Of a DNA stretch of 64,000 nt, positions 7,969 through 16,114 are shown piece after piece. A program made the translations under genes and the position numbers. Position 1 is the stretch's first letter; every line of letters begins with the position of its first letter. Origin of the DNA: an uncultured Hyphomicrobiales bacterium (GTDB lineage: Bacteria > Pseudomonadota > Alphaproteobacteria > Rhizobiales > Xanthobacteraceae); contig CAIRGJ010000056.1 of the NCBI GenBank assembly GCA_903878085.1, positions 37,053 through 101,052 of the forward strand, given 5' to 3'. The notes below the pieces were generated by a model that saw only the letters and a list, made by a program, of their open reading frames with translations, searched no databases and was not told the DNA's origin.

Positions 7969-9801
7969 TCAAGCCTTCTCGCTCGCCAAAAACGCGCGCC
8001 AGCCGCCGAAGCTGGAAATATCGCGCGCATCATCGATGGCGGCGGCTTCGAGCAGAAAGCCCTTCACGCCGCGGCCGTCGGACAAACTGAGCGTGCCGAT
8101 CGACAGCGGCGAGGGAATGCCGTCGACGAAACGGCCGAAGGCTTCCACCGGCAGCGCCCAGACTTCAACCTCGATCGCCGCGCCCTTGCCGCTGCCGACC
8201 CGCAGCAGGCCGGGCTTGGGCGGCACCGTGCCGTTGAGCGCGTAGAGTTTGTAATCCGGCGCGGTCTTTGTCGCTTCGAGCAGACGGCCGCCGAGCGCGT
8301 GCAATTCGCCATTGAGCGGCAGGCCGGACAAATGCGCGCCGACCACGGCGACCGCGACTTCGCCTGAGGCCGGCGTGTTCGCGGCGCCCGCCAACGGCGG
8401 CTGCGGCAGCTTGAGCGCGCCCATCGGCAGACCGGTATCGGCGTGAAATACGCGGCCGATCTCGGCCAATCGCGCGTCATTGCCACCCGGCGCCAGCAGC
8501 GTGATGCCGAACGGAACATGCCCTTCGGTCATGAAGGCCGGCAGCGCCAAGCCGCACAGATCGAGCAAATTGACGAAATTGGTGTAGGTGCCGAGCCGGC
8601 TGTTGAGCTGGATCGGATCGGCGAGCACTTGGCGGACGGTATAGGTGGTCGGCGCGGTCGGCAGCGCCAGCACGTCGACCTGATGCGCGAAGATGTAATC
8701 GGCGACGCGGCGCAGCCGCTCCAGCTTGTAGAACGCGGCGAAGGCGTCGATCGCGGTCGGCCGCAGGCCGCTGAGGATGATTTCCTTGGTCACCGGATGG
8801 ATCGCATCGGGCGCGGAGGCCAGCAGCGAACGCGCGGTGATGGTGCGCTCCGCGACCCAGGGGCCGTCATAAAGCAGCCGCGCAGTTTCATAGAACGGCT
8901 CGATATCGACATCAACGATCTCGCAGCCGAGTTTCGCCAGCCGTTCCAGCGCGGCATTGTAGCCGGCTTCATATTGCTTATCGCCGAAGAACAGCCGCTG
9001 GCCGGCGAGCGGCACGCCGAGCGTGACATGCGCCGGCATCGAGCCGGGCGTGCCGACCGGGCGATGGCGCGAATAGCTGTCGGCGGCATCCGGGCCGGCC
9101 ATTGCCCCGAGCGCGGCCCAGGCATCGTCGACGGTCAGGGCAAATATCGAGATGCAGTCGAGTGTACGGCAGGCCGGCACCACACCATGGGTCGAGATCA
9201 GACCGAGGCTGGGCTTGAGGCCGACAATGTTGTTGATCCCGGCCGGTACGCGGCCTGAGCCGGCGGTGTCGGTGCCGAGCGCCAAAGGCACCAGGCCCGC
9301 GCCGACTGCGACGCCCGAGCCCGAGCTCGAGCCGCCCGGAATGAGTTCGGGATTGAACAGGTTCTTCGGCACGCCGTAGGGCGAGCGCACGCCGACCAGG
9401 CCAGTCGCGAACTGATCGAGATTAGTTTTGCCGATGATAATCGCGCCGGCCGCGCGCAGCTTCGCCACGGCCGTCGCGTCATTTGTCGCATTGTATTTGA
9501 ACGCCGGACAGGCCGCCGTGGTCGGCAGCCCGGCGACGTCGATATTGTCCTTTACCGCGACCGGAATGCCGTACAGCGGCAGGCTTTTGTCGGTCAGCGC
9601 GCGGGCCTCGGCCACGGCCTCGGCTTCGGGCCGCAGCGTGATGAAGATGGCGTCATCGCCATGGGCACGGATGCGGGCATAACTGCGCGCCACGGTCTCG
9701 GCCGGCGTCAGAGTGCCGGCCCGGTGGGCAGCCAGGATCGCAGCGACGGTTTCAGCCAAGACGGCCCCCAACGACAACAAAAAATGGCGCCGCCCCGGCA
9801 A
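7969..9801 (-). CDS. atzF: Allophanate hydrolase
   Basis: 610 residues. Amidase-signature N-terminal domain (about 15-450): the catalytic Lys is in AVKDNIDVAG, and the Ser-Ser-Lys triad continues in 'GGSSSGSGVAVG' and 'GTDTAGSGRVPAG'. The C-terminal domain (about 470-605), with 'GAHLSGLPLNGEL' and 'GKGAAIEVEVWALP', is specific to allophanate hydrolases and decarboxylates the intermediate. It hydrolyses allophanate to two ammonia and two CO2 in the urea-carboxylase or s-triazine route. The ATG at 9801 is the longest start; a TTG at 9759 (LAETVAAILAAH) fits other family N-termini better. No urea carboxylase is adjacent in the window, so the source of allophanate is not shown here. Confidence 0.9.
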   Translation of the reverse strand: MPGRRHFLLSLGAVLAETVAAILAAHRAGTLTPAETVARSYARIRAHGDDAIFITLRPEAEAVAEARALTDKSLPLYGIPVAVKDNIDVAGLPTTAACPAFKYNATNDATAVAKLRAAGAIIIGKTNLDQFATGLVGVRSPYGVPKNLFNPELIPGGSSSGSGVAVGAGLVPLALGTDTAGSGRVPAGINNIVGLKPSLGLISTHGVVPACRTLDCISIFALTVDDAWAALGAMAGPDAADSYSRHRPVGTPGSMPAHVTLGVPLAGQRLFFGDKQYEAGYNAALERLAKLGCEIVDVDIEPFYETARLLYDGPWVAERTITARSLLASAPDAIHPVTKEIILSGLRPTAIDAFAAFYKLERLRRVADYIFAHQVDVLALPTAPTTYTVRQVLADPIQLNSRLGTYTNFVNLLDLCGLALPAFMTEGHVPFGITLLAPGGNDARLAEIGRVFHADTGLPMGALKLPQPPLAGAANTPASGEVAVAVVGAHLSGLPLNGELHALGGRLLEATKTAPDYKLYALNGTVPPKPGLLRVGSGKGAAIEVEVWALPVEAFGRFVDGIPSPLSIGTLSLSDGRGVKGFLLEAAAIDDARDISSFGGWRAFLASEKA

Positions 9802-9851
9802 AGGCGCGCCCTATCTTGTGCGAAAATTCGCGAAACTGCGCAACAGGATGG

Positions 9852-9941
9852 TGGCGGAGGGAGTGGGATTCGAACCCACGTTACGGTTTCCCGTAAACAC
9901 GCTTTCCAAGCGTGCGCCTTCAGCCACTCGGCCACCCCTCC
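9852..9941 (-). tRNA. tRNA-Ser (anticodon GGA)
   Basis: Read on the minus strand, this is a 90-base class II tRNA with an encoded CCA end. The acceptor strands GGAGGGG and TCCCTCC pair (final G-U), and the discriminator is G. The D-arm begins TGGCCGAGTGG. The anticodon loop is TTGGAAA, giving anticodon GGA for UCC/UCU. The long variable arm reads TTTACGGGAAACCGTAA, and the T-arm is GTGGG-TTCGAAT-CCCAC. All arms are intact. Confidence 0.97.
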
Positions 9942-9998
9942 TAACACTCACTCAAAGGCGCACGCCTTTTTACCTAAGACGCGCGCGAAGCGCGCTGG

Positions 9999-10030
9999 TG
10001 CGCCTTCAGCCACTCGACCACCCCTCCTAA
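9999..10030 (-). repeat. Partial copy of the tRNA-Ser 5' half
   Basis: 32 bases repeat 9913-9944 with one difference (A for G at the D-arm). They cover the 5' acceptor strand, D-arm and start of the anticodon stem of tRNA-Ser plus three flanking bases. The rest of the tRNA is missing, so this cannot be a functional tRNA. It sits 86 bases upstream of the intact gene. It is the only recognisable item in the gap 9942-10190 besides a small AAAGGC/GCCTTT hairpin near 9953-9968. Confidence 0.85.
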
Positions 10031-10196
10031 GCTCGCAACTTGCGTCGCAGCTCATCTTGCGTCGCTAGCTCATGGCGACCGACGCGGGCTTTGGCAAGCC
10101 AAGATACGGGCCGGACGCGGACTTTCGTGATTTGCCGCAACGGGTCCCGACCAGGGAAAAGCGGGCGTCAATAGTGTATGTTTTATTATGTTCTAA

Positions 10197-10236
10197 TTAC
10201 AAAGATTGACCACTTTGTAAATTGGCGCGCAATATA
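10197..10236 (+). promoter_or_regulatory. Candidate promoter with overlapping palindrome upstream of the tungstate operon
   Basis: TTACAAAG and CTTTGTAA (10197-10204 and 10213-10220) are a perfect inverted repeat around an 8-base spacer. A TTGACC box (10207-10212) lies inside it, and CAATAT/AATATA follows at 17-18 bases (10230-10236), an acceptable -10. A repressor bound at the palindrome would block this promoter. The tupB start is about 60 bases further on. Promoter strength and the binding protein are inferred; the arms do not match the ModE site I know. Confidence 0.45.
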
Positions 10237-10294
10237 GGCAAGAGAGCTGTTTGGGCCTGAAACGGCGGTAAACGGCAGTTTTTAGGAATTCGCG

Positions 10295-10987
10295 ATGCCC
10301 GGTGACACGTCTGCGCTGCAATTGGTGCTGACCGGCGACCCGGCGCTATTCGCCATCGTCTGGCTGTCGCTGGCGGTCAGTCTGAGCGCGGTACTGCTGG
10401 CGGCGCTGATCGGCGTGCCATTCGGCGCATTGCTGGCACTGACCCGCTTTCCCGGCCGCGAGGGCGCCATTGTGGTGCTCAACGCGCTGATGGGACTGCC
10501 GCCGGTCGTGGTCGGGCTGGCCGTCTTCCTGTTGCTGTCGCGCTCGGGTCCGCTCGGGACATGGGGTCTGCTTTTTACACCACAGGCCATGGTGATCGCA
10601 CAAACCATTCTGGTCGCTCCGATCATCGCGGCGCTGAGCCGGCAGACCATCGAGGATCTGTGGGTCGAGTATCGCGACGAGCTGGCCGCCATGAATGTCG
10701 GGCCGGCCGGCCGGGTCGCGACGCTGATCTGGGACGCCCGATTTTCCCTTGTGACGGCGCTGCTGGCGGGCTTCGGCCGGGCGGCCGCGGAAGTCGGCGC
10801 CATCATGATCGTCGGCGGCAATATTGACGGCTTCACCCGCACCATGACCACCGCGATTGCGCTGGAAACCTCCAAAGGCGACCTACCGCTGGCGATCGGG
10901 CTCGGCATCGTGTTGATCGTTATCGTGATTGCGATCAACGCGTTGGCCTGGGGTGCGCGCCACGCCGGCGAACGCGTGGCGGGATGA
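10295..10987 (+). CDS. tupB: Tungstate ABC transporter permease TupB
   Basis: 230 residues with about five membrane helices, the usual TupB length. Family-like segments include 'GVPFGALLALTRFPGREG', 'LMGLPPVVVGLAVFLLLSRSGPLG' and the cytoplasmic coupling loop 'WDARFSLVTALLAGFGRAAAEVGAIMIVGGN'-type region near residues 147-175, which ends in the TupB hallmark EVGAIMIVGGNI. It forms the homodimeric inner-membrane channel for tungstate. The next gene (tupC) overlaps it by four bases, and tupA follows, so the order is the common tupB-tupC-tupA. Confidence 0.9.
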   Translation: MPGDTSALQLVLTGDPALFAIVWLSLAVSLSAVLLAALIGVPFGALLALTRFPGREGAIVVLNALMGLPPVVVGLAVFLLLSRSGPLGTWGLLFTPQAMVIAQTILVAPIIAALSRQTIEDLWVEYRDELAAMNVGPAGRVATLIWDARFSLVTALLAGFGRAAAEVGAIMIVGGNIDGFTRTMTTAIALETSKGDLPLAIGLGIVLIVIVIAINALAWGARHAGERVAG

Positions 10988-11714
10988 CGACCATGCGCGG
11001 ACCTGTCTCGGACCTGCCCATTTTCCTTGAGAATGTCACAATCTCTACCGGGGAAACCCGACTCCTAGACGACGTTTCCGTCTCACTGGCGGGGGGTAAT
11101 ACCACTTGTTTGGTAGGCCCCAACGGCGCGGGAAAGACGACCCTGCTGCGCGCGGCCATGGGACTTATGCCCGCGACGCACGGCCGCATCACCTGGGGCG
11201 GCCGCGAAGCGGCGGCGCCAGACAAACGCGCCATCATGTTCCAGCGGCCGGTGATGCTGCGGCGCAGCGTCATCGAAAATCTTTTTTACGCGCTGCAAGC
11301 GGCCAATGCGCCGCGCGCGACACGGCAGGACCGCGCCACGATCTGCTGACGCTGGTCGGGCTGCTGGGACTGGAAAATCGTCCGGCACGGCGACTGTCCG
11401 GCGGCGAGCAGCAGCGGCTGGCGCTGGCGCGCGCACTGGCACGCGCGCCGACCGTGCTGTTTCTCGACGAGCCGACCGCTTCGCTCGATCCCTACGCCAC
11501 CGGCGCCATCGAGGACACTGTGCGCTCGATCACCCGGCTCGGCGTCAAGGTGGTGATGTCGACCCACGATCTCGGCCAGGCCAAACGTCTCGCCGGCGAC
11601 ATCGTGCTGCTGCATCGCGGACGGCTGATTGAGCACACACCGGCCGACGAATTTTTCGCGATGCCGCGCACGTCCGAGGCGCGCAAGTTCATCGCGGGGG
11701 AGTTGCTGGTGTGA
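10984..11714 (+). pseudogene. tupC: Tungstate ABC transporter ATPase TupC, interrupted by a frameshift
   Basis: The first 118 codons (frame of 10984) encode Walker A GPNGAGKTTLLRA and the Q-loop MFQRPVMLRR. They then run into TGA at 11347-11349. The remainder continues in another frame from about 11340: LLTLVGLLGL, the signature LSGGEQQRLALARALA, Walker B VLFLDEPTASLD and the switch His in MSTHDLGQ. Inserting one base at 11340 (ACG-GAT instead of ACGAT) restores a single protein of about 243 residues, the TupC length. The rest looks undamaged and under coding constraint, so this is either a recent mutation or a sequence error. tupB and tupA on either side are intact. Confidence 0.85.
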
Positions 11715-11727
11715 GTTGAGACTTGTC

Positions 11728-11808
11728 ATCACCGGGCTTGCCCCGGTGATCCCACTTAGGGAAGCACCGTGCCCACCTAAGCGAGATGGCCGGGTCAAAC
11801 CCGGCCAT
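11728..11808. repeat. Two short palindromic repeats in the tupC-tupA gap
   Basis: The first, 11728-11750, has arms ATCACCGGG/CCCGGTGAT with a 5-base loop. The second, 11786-11808, has arms ATGGCCGGG/CCCGGCCAT with a 5-base loop and is the same family as 3485-3507. They are separated by 35 bases. Both could form mRNA hairpins before tupA, whose binding protein is normally needed in excess over the membrane parts. Confidence 0.7.
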
Positions 11809-11841
11809 GACAGAAGCACAAGAACCAAGGTGGAGGATCTC

Positions 11842-12675
11842 ATGTTCAATCGTCGCACATTACTGGCCGCCGCTGCGCTCGGCGCATTCGCGTTCACCGC
11901 GCCCGCCATCGCGCAGGACAAGTCGATTGTCGTCTCGTCAACGACTTCGACCCAGGATTCCGGACTGTTCGGTCACATCCTGCCGCTGTTCAAAGCCAAG
12001 ACCGGCATCGAGGTGAAAGTGGTGTCACAAGGCACCGGCCAGGCGCTCGACACCGGACGGCGCGGCGATGCCGACGTGGTGTTTGTGCATGCCAAATCGG
12101 CGGAACTGAAATTCCTCGACGAAGGCTTTAGCCTGAAGCGCTATCCGGTGATGTACAACGATTTCGTGCTGATCGGGCCGAAGAGCGATCCGGCCGGCAT
12201 CAAAGGCAGCAAGGATATCGTCGCGGCGCTGAAAGCCATCAAAGGCAAGGGCGCGCCGTTCATCTCGCGCGGCGATAAATCCGGCACCCATGTCGCCGAG
12301 CTGGCGCTGTGGAAGGTGGCCGGCATCGGCATCGAGAAGGACAACGGGCCTTGGTATAAATCGATCGGCCAGGGCATGGGCGCAGCGCTCAACACCGCCA
12401 GCGCCGCCAACTCCTATGTGCTCACGGATCGCGGCACCTGGCTCTCGTTCAAGAATCGCGGCGACCTCGTGATCGCCGTCGAAGGCGATAAGCGGCTGTT
12501 CAACCAATACGGCGTCATGCTGGTGAACCCGGCGAAGCATCCGAACGTCAAGAAGGAGCTCGGCCAGCAGTTCATCGACTGGCTGGTGTCGCCGGAAGGC
12601 CAGAAGGCCATCGCCGATTACAAGATCGGCGGCGAGCAACTGTTCTATCCGAATGCCAGCGACGCGGGCGCGTGA
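11842..12675 (+). CDS. tupA: Tungstate-binding periplasmic protein TupA
   Basis: 277 residues. A Sec signal peptide (about 1-24, ending APAIAQ) precedes the TupA signature VSSTTSTQDSGL, whose Thr/Ser residues bind the oxyanion. Downstream come 'VVSQGTGQALDTGRRGDADVVFVHAKSAE'-type features (residues about 55-85), YNDFVLIGP and 'SRGDKSGTHVAE', all diagnostic of the tungstate-specific family rather than ModA. The ATG at 11842 follows a GGAGGA ribosome-binding site. The stop overlaps the modA-type start. Confidence 0.92.
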   Translation: MFNRRTLLAAAALGAFAFTAPAIAQDKSIVVSSTTSTQDSGLFGHILPLFKAKTGIEVKVVSQGTGQALDTGRRGDADVVFVHAKSAELKFLDEGFSLKRYPVMYNDFVLIGPKSDPAGIKGSKDIVAALKAIKGKGAPFISRGDKSGTHVAELALWKVAGIGIEKDNGPWYKSIGQGMGAALNTASAANSYVLTDRGTWLSFKNRGDLVIAVEGDKRLFNQYGVMLVNPAKHPNVKKELGQQFIDWLVSPEGQKAIADYKIGGEQLFYPNASDAGA

Positions 12676-13463
12676 TGCGCATCCCGGCAATCGCACTGGC
12701 GATGCTCGCTATGACAGCGCCTGCAATGTCAGAGACCGTCCAACTCTACGCCGCCGGCAGCCTGAAGGGCGCTTTGACCGATGTCGCCAAGGCCTATGAG
12801 GCGGCGAGCGGCAAGAAGGTCGAGAGCAAATGGGGCGCCTCCGGTCTGCTGAAGAACGAGATCGCCGGCGGCGCCAAGACCGACCTGTTTGCCTCCGCCA
12901 ACATGGAGCATCCGCAGGCGCTGCACGACGCCGGCAAAAGCGGACCGGTCATCTTGTTCGCGCGCAACCGGCTGTGCGCGCTGGTCAAGCCGGGGCTCAA
13001 GGTCGACAGCGCCAACCTGCTCGAGCAAATGCTCGATCCGAATGTGAAGCTCGGATCGTCGACGCCCAAAGCCGATCCATCGGGCGATTATGCCTTCGAG
13101 GTGTTTCGCAAGGCCGAAGCGCTGAAGCCGGGCGCGCAAGCGGCGCTGGAAAAGAAGGCGCTGCTGCTGGTCGGCGCCGCCGACAGCGCCGTGCCGCCCG
13201 CGGGGCGCACCGTGTATGGCTGGCATATCGCGGAAGGCCGCATCGACGTCTTCCTGACCTACTGCACCAATGCGATGGCAGCGAGACAAGAAAATCCGGG
13301 CCAGCAGATCGTGGCCCTGCCGGAAAAGCTGGGTGTCGGCGCCGACTACGGACTGACGGTGATGAACGGCGCGCCAGCGGCGGCGCAGGCATTCGCGCAA
13401 TTCAGCGTATCGCCGGCGGGACAAAAGATTTTGGTGAGCCACGGGTTTGCTGCGGGGAAGTGA
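12675..13463 (+). CDS. modA: Molybdate-binding periplasmic protein, ModA family
   Basis: 262 residues. The signal peptide (about 1-19, ending AMSET) is followed by the ModA start LYAAGSLKGAL with the oxyanion-binding Ser. 'KWGASGLLKNEI' near residue 55 follows, and the C-terminal 'QFSVSPAGQKIL' is typical. The start is ATG at 12675, overlapping the tupA stop (a GTG three bases earlier is possible). No modB or modC follows, so in this locus the protein either shares TupBC or works with a permease elsewhere. The next gene overlaps its stop (TGATG). Confidence 0.88.
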   Translation: MRIPAIALAMLAMTAPAMSETVQLYAAGSLKGALTDVAKAYEAASGKKVESKWGASGLLKNEIAGGAKTDLFASANMEHPQALHDAGKSGPVILFARNRLCALVKPGLKVDSANLLEQMLDPNVKLGSSTPKADPSGDYAFEVFRKAEALKPGAQAALEKKALLLVGAADSAVPPAGRTVYGWHIAEGRIDVFLTYCTNAMAARQENPGQQIVALPEKLGVGADYGLTVMNGAPAAAQAFAQFSVSPAGQKILVSHGFAAGK

Positions 13464-13972
13464 TGAGAAACTCGCACATCGTCTTCGGCATCCTTGCGCT
13501 CAGCGCCCTGCTCTCTCCCGCTTTGGCCGACGACGGCTGCGATAAATTCGCCTGGCCGCTGGCGCGCGAGCAGGCCCAGTTTGCCGCCGCGGACAAGCCG
13601 GCGGTGAAAGCCGGGACGACGCTGGCGGCGGTTCCAAAGACAGCCGTCACGCTGCAGCTACAGCCGGGGACGGAGGCCACCTTCGTCATGCCGCCCGAAC
13701 GCAAGCCCAAGACGGAGCGCTGGTTCGGCGGCGCGATCCGCCTGCCGGCGCTGGATAAGCCGGGCATCTATCAGGTGACCCTGTCCGAGGAAGCCTGGCT
13801 CGATGTGGTGCAGGACGGCCGCTATGCGCGCTCGGTCGGCAGCACCGGCCGCGGCGATTGCCCCGGCTTGCGCAAAAGCGTGCGGCTCGATCTCACGGCG
13901 GCGCCTTTGGTGCTGCAAGTCAGCGGCGTCGCATCGGACAAGATCTTGGTGGCAATCAGCCCCGGCAACTAG
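13463..13972 (+). CDS. Secreted protein of unknown function linked to ModA
   Basis: 169 residues. An N-terminal signal peptide (about 1-23, ending SPALA) is followed by a small beta-rich domain with conserved-looking segments KFAWPLAREQ, 'WFGGAIRLPALDKPGIYQ' and DVVQDGRYARSVG. Two cysteines (residue 26 and DCPGL near 134) could form a disulfide. It starts inside the modA stop codon, so it belongs to the tup-mod operon and probably acts in the periplasm. I do not recognise a named family. Its place after the binding proteins suggests an accessory role, but nothing in the sequence proves one. Confidence 0.75.
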   Translation: MRNSHIVFGILALSALLSPALADDGCDKFAWPLAREQAQFAAADKPAVKAGTTLAAVPKTAVTLQLQPGTEATFVMPPERKPKTERWFGGAIRLPALDKPGIYQVTLSEEAWLDVVQDGRYARSVGSTGRGDCPGLRKSVRLDLTAAPLVLQVSGVASDKILVAISPGN

Positions 13973-14096
13973 CGCGCTGTGTTGCAGTGCGATGGCAGCA
14001 CCGACACCCCTAGCGACGCCACGCCTTGCCAACTATTATCGGCGCCAAGCGGTCGATCATAGAAACGAAGATACCGCAAAATCTGGGGGGCTAGCC

Positions 14097-15755
14097 ATGC
14101 GTCACCGTGCGATTGCTGCGGGCGTCGGTTTTGTTTTTTTCATCGCGTTGCTGACGGGCGCTGCAATGGCGCAAACGCCGGCGCTGACCGGCAAAGTCAC
14201 CGCCGAGCAAGGCGCGCTCGAAGGCGTTCTGGTCAGCGCCAAGAAAGACGGCGGCAACGTCACCATCACGGTGGTGAGCGACAAAGACGGCCGCTACAGC
14301 TTCCCGGCATCCAAGCTCGAACCCGGTCAATATGCGCTGCGCATCCGCGCGGTCGGCTATGACCTCGACAATGCAAAGCCGGTCGCAGTTTCGGCCGGAA
14401 CGAGCGCGACGGCCAATCTGACCCTGCGCAAGACCGAGGATCTGGCGTCGCAACTGTCGAACGCCGAATGGATGGCGAGCATCCCCGGCACCGATGCGCA
14501 GAAGGGCCAGTTGCTGAATTGCGTCGGCTGCCACTCGCTCGCTCGGCCGCTGAATTCGAATCACACCGCCGACGACTACATGACGATCACGCTGCCGCGC
14601 ATGCAGGGCTACGTGAACCAGAGCATTCCGCAGCATCCGCAACTGCGCAAGGCCGAACGTCTGATGGAGGAACGCGGCGATTCGCGCGTCCAGATCTATC
14701 GCGCCACCGCCGAGTTTCTCGCCAGCATCAACCTCAGCAAACAGCCGCGGTGGAATTTCGAGCTCAAGACCCAGCCGCGGCCGAGCGGCGCGGCGACCCG
14801 CGTGATCTATACCGAATACGATCTGCCGCGCGAGACGATCTCGCCGCATGACGTGGTCGTCGATAAAGACGGCATCGCCTGGTATTCCAGCTTCGGCGAG
14901 CAGAACCTCGGCAGGCTCGACCCCAAGACCGGCAAGGTCACCGAATTTCCGATCGTCGAGCATAAGCCGGGCTTCCCGACCGGTGGCTTGGGTCTGCGCA
15001 TCGATCGCGGCGGCGACCTGTGGCTTGGCAATATGTACCAAGCCACCATCATGAAATTCGACCGCAAGAAGGAAGCGTTCCAGTTCTGGCCGCTGCAAGG
15101 TGCGCAGAACATCGACGCCGCGCAGATTAACATGGTCAGCCCGCAAAGCGCGCAGGTCGATGGCAAGGTCTGGGCGCAGAACAACGGCTTTGCCGGCATC
15201 CACCGGCTCGACATCGCCACCGGCAGAATCGAAACCTTCGAGCCGTTCAAGAACGCGCCGGAGCCGCACAACATCTATGACGTGATCCCGGACTCCAAGA
15301 ACAACGCCTACTTCACCGACTTCCGCCAGCGCCATATCGGGCGGGTCGACGCCAAAAGCGGCGAGATCAAGCTGTTTACGATCCCGACGCCGGCGTCGGC
15401 GCCGCGGCGCGGTTCGATGGACGCGCAGGACCGGCTCTGGTTCGGCGAATTCCGCGGCGACCGCATCGGCATGTTCGACACCAAGACCGAGCAATTCAAG
15501 GAATGGCCGGTTTCGCCGCGATGGTCGGCGCCTTACGACGTCGTCATCGACAAGAACGAAGAGGCCTGGACCGGCTCGATGACCAGCGACCAGGTGACGC
15601 GGCTCAACACCAAGACGGGCGAGGCCGTCAATTACCTGCTGCCGCGCAGTACCAATATTCGGCGGGTGTTTGTCGACAACTCAACGAGCCCGGTGACGTT
15701 CTGGGTTGGCAGCAACCACGGCGCGTCGATCATCAAGCTGGAGCCGCTGGACTAA
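14097..15755 (+). CDS. Secreted fusion: carboxypeptidase-regulatory-like domain, c-type heme motif, Vgb-type beta-propeller
   Basis: 552 residues. There is a signal peptide (1-25, ending GAAMA). A carboxypeptidase-regulatory-like beta-sandwich (about 28-115) has 'GRYSFPASKLEPGQYALRI'. A cytochrome segment carries CVGCH at 142-146, the c-type heme attachment motif, followed by possible distal Met residues. From about 225 on, repeated blades of the virginiamycin B lyase/streptogramin lyase type appear (repeats of 'D..G..W...F' as in DGIAWYSSFGEQNLGRLDP). Periplasmic location and heme binding are inferred from the motif. The true function is unknown; a quinoprotein-like electron-transfer or lyase role is possible. 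The longer open frame from 13803 lacks a signal peptide and overlaps the previous gene. Confidence 0.82.
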   Translation: MRHRAIAAGVGFVFFIALLTGAAMAQTPALTGKVTAEQGALEGVLVSAKKDGGNVTITVVSDKDGRYSFPASKLEPGQYALRIRAVGYDLDNAKPVAVSAGTSATANLTLRKTEDLASQLSNAEWMASIPGTDAQKGQLLNCVGCHSLARPLNSNHTADDYMTITLPRMQGYVNQSIPQHPQLRKAERLMEERGDSRVQIYRATAEFLASINLSKQPRWNFELKTQPRPSGAATRVIYTEYDLPRETISPHDVVVDKDGIAWYSSFGEQNLGRLDPKTGKVTEFPIVEHKPGFPTGGLGLRIDRGGDLWLGNMYQATIMKFDRKKEAFQFWPLQGAQNIDAAQINMVSPQSAQVDGKVWAQNNGFAGIHRLDIATGRIETFEPFKNAPEPHNIYDVIPDSKNNAYFTDFRQRHIGRVDAKSGEIKLFTIPTPASAPRRGSMDAQDRLWFGEFRGDRIGMFDTKTEQFKEWPVSPRWSAPYDVVIDKNEEAWTGSMTSDQVTRLNTKTGEAVNYLLPRSTNIRRVFVDNSTSPVTFWVGSNHGASIIKLEPLD

Positions 15756-15760
15756 AACAG

Positions 15761-15964
15761 TCAAAACGTAGCGGTGGACGTCTGCTGCCCGGCGACACGG
15801 TGTTCCTGGGCGCTTTGCAACTGCTGCAATGCGGTAGCCGCCTGAGTATGGAGGCTGGCGAAGTCGATCGGATCGGGTGCGGCCTGTATGTCGGCAGACG
15901 GCTTATATATCAAGTTGGCAAAGGCGATGGTCGCAACCAATATTGTAAATAATTGGACTTTCAT
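15761..15964 (-). CDS. Small secreted or membrane-anchored protein, unknown
   Basis: 67 residues starting MKVQLFTILVATIAFANLIY, a hydrophobic segment that could be a signal peptide or a single membrane anchor. A polar tail with several Gln residues follows (ALQQLQSAQEHRVAGQQ). GAGGG lies about 6 bases before the ATG at 15964. The frame is open 26 codons further upstream, but that extension is hydrophilic and lacks a ribosome-binding site. It is convergent with the propeller gene and divergent from fdhD. No family is recognised, and it is short enough to be uncertain. Confidence 0.45.
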   Translation of the reverse strand: MKVQLFTILVATIAFANLIYKPSADIQAAPDPIDFASLHTQAATALQQLQSAQEHRVAGQQTSTATF

Positions 15965-16114
15965 AGTCGGCCCTCGGGCGCTTTCTGCGCCATCGCACGA
16001 TAGACGGACCCTATTTAAATGCGGCGAAACTAAATCGAACATCTGCGGCGATTTTCTTCAGCCGCCGTTAACCGTGCCGATGCGGAACGGCCCGCTCTAC
16101 TATATATTGCCGCC

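Noticed and set aside
8443..9258. 271-codon plus-strand open frame
   Set aside because: Antisense to allophanate hydrolase, whose amidase signature lies in the same interval.
9999..10030. Second tRNA gene
   Set aside because: Only the 5' third matches; anticodon, variable and T arms are absent.
14091..15494. 467-codon minus-strand open frame
   Set aside because: It is the complement of the propeller gene. Its composition follows the GC-rich third positions of the real gene, and it has no family motifs or ribosome-binding site.
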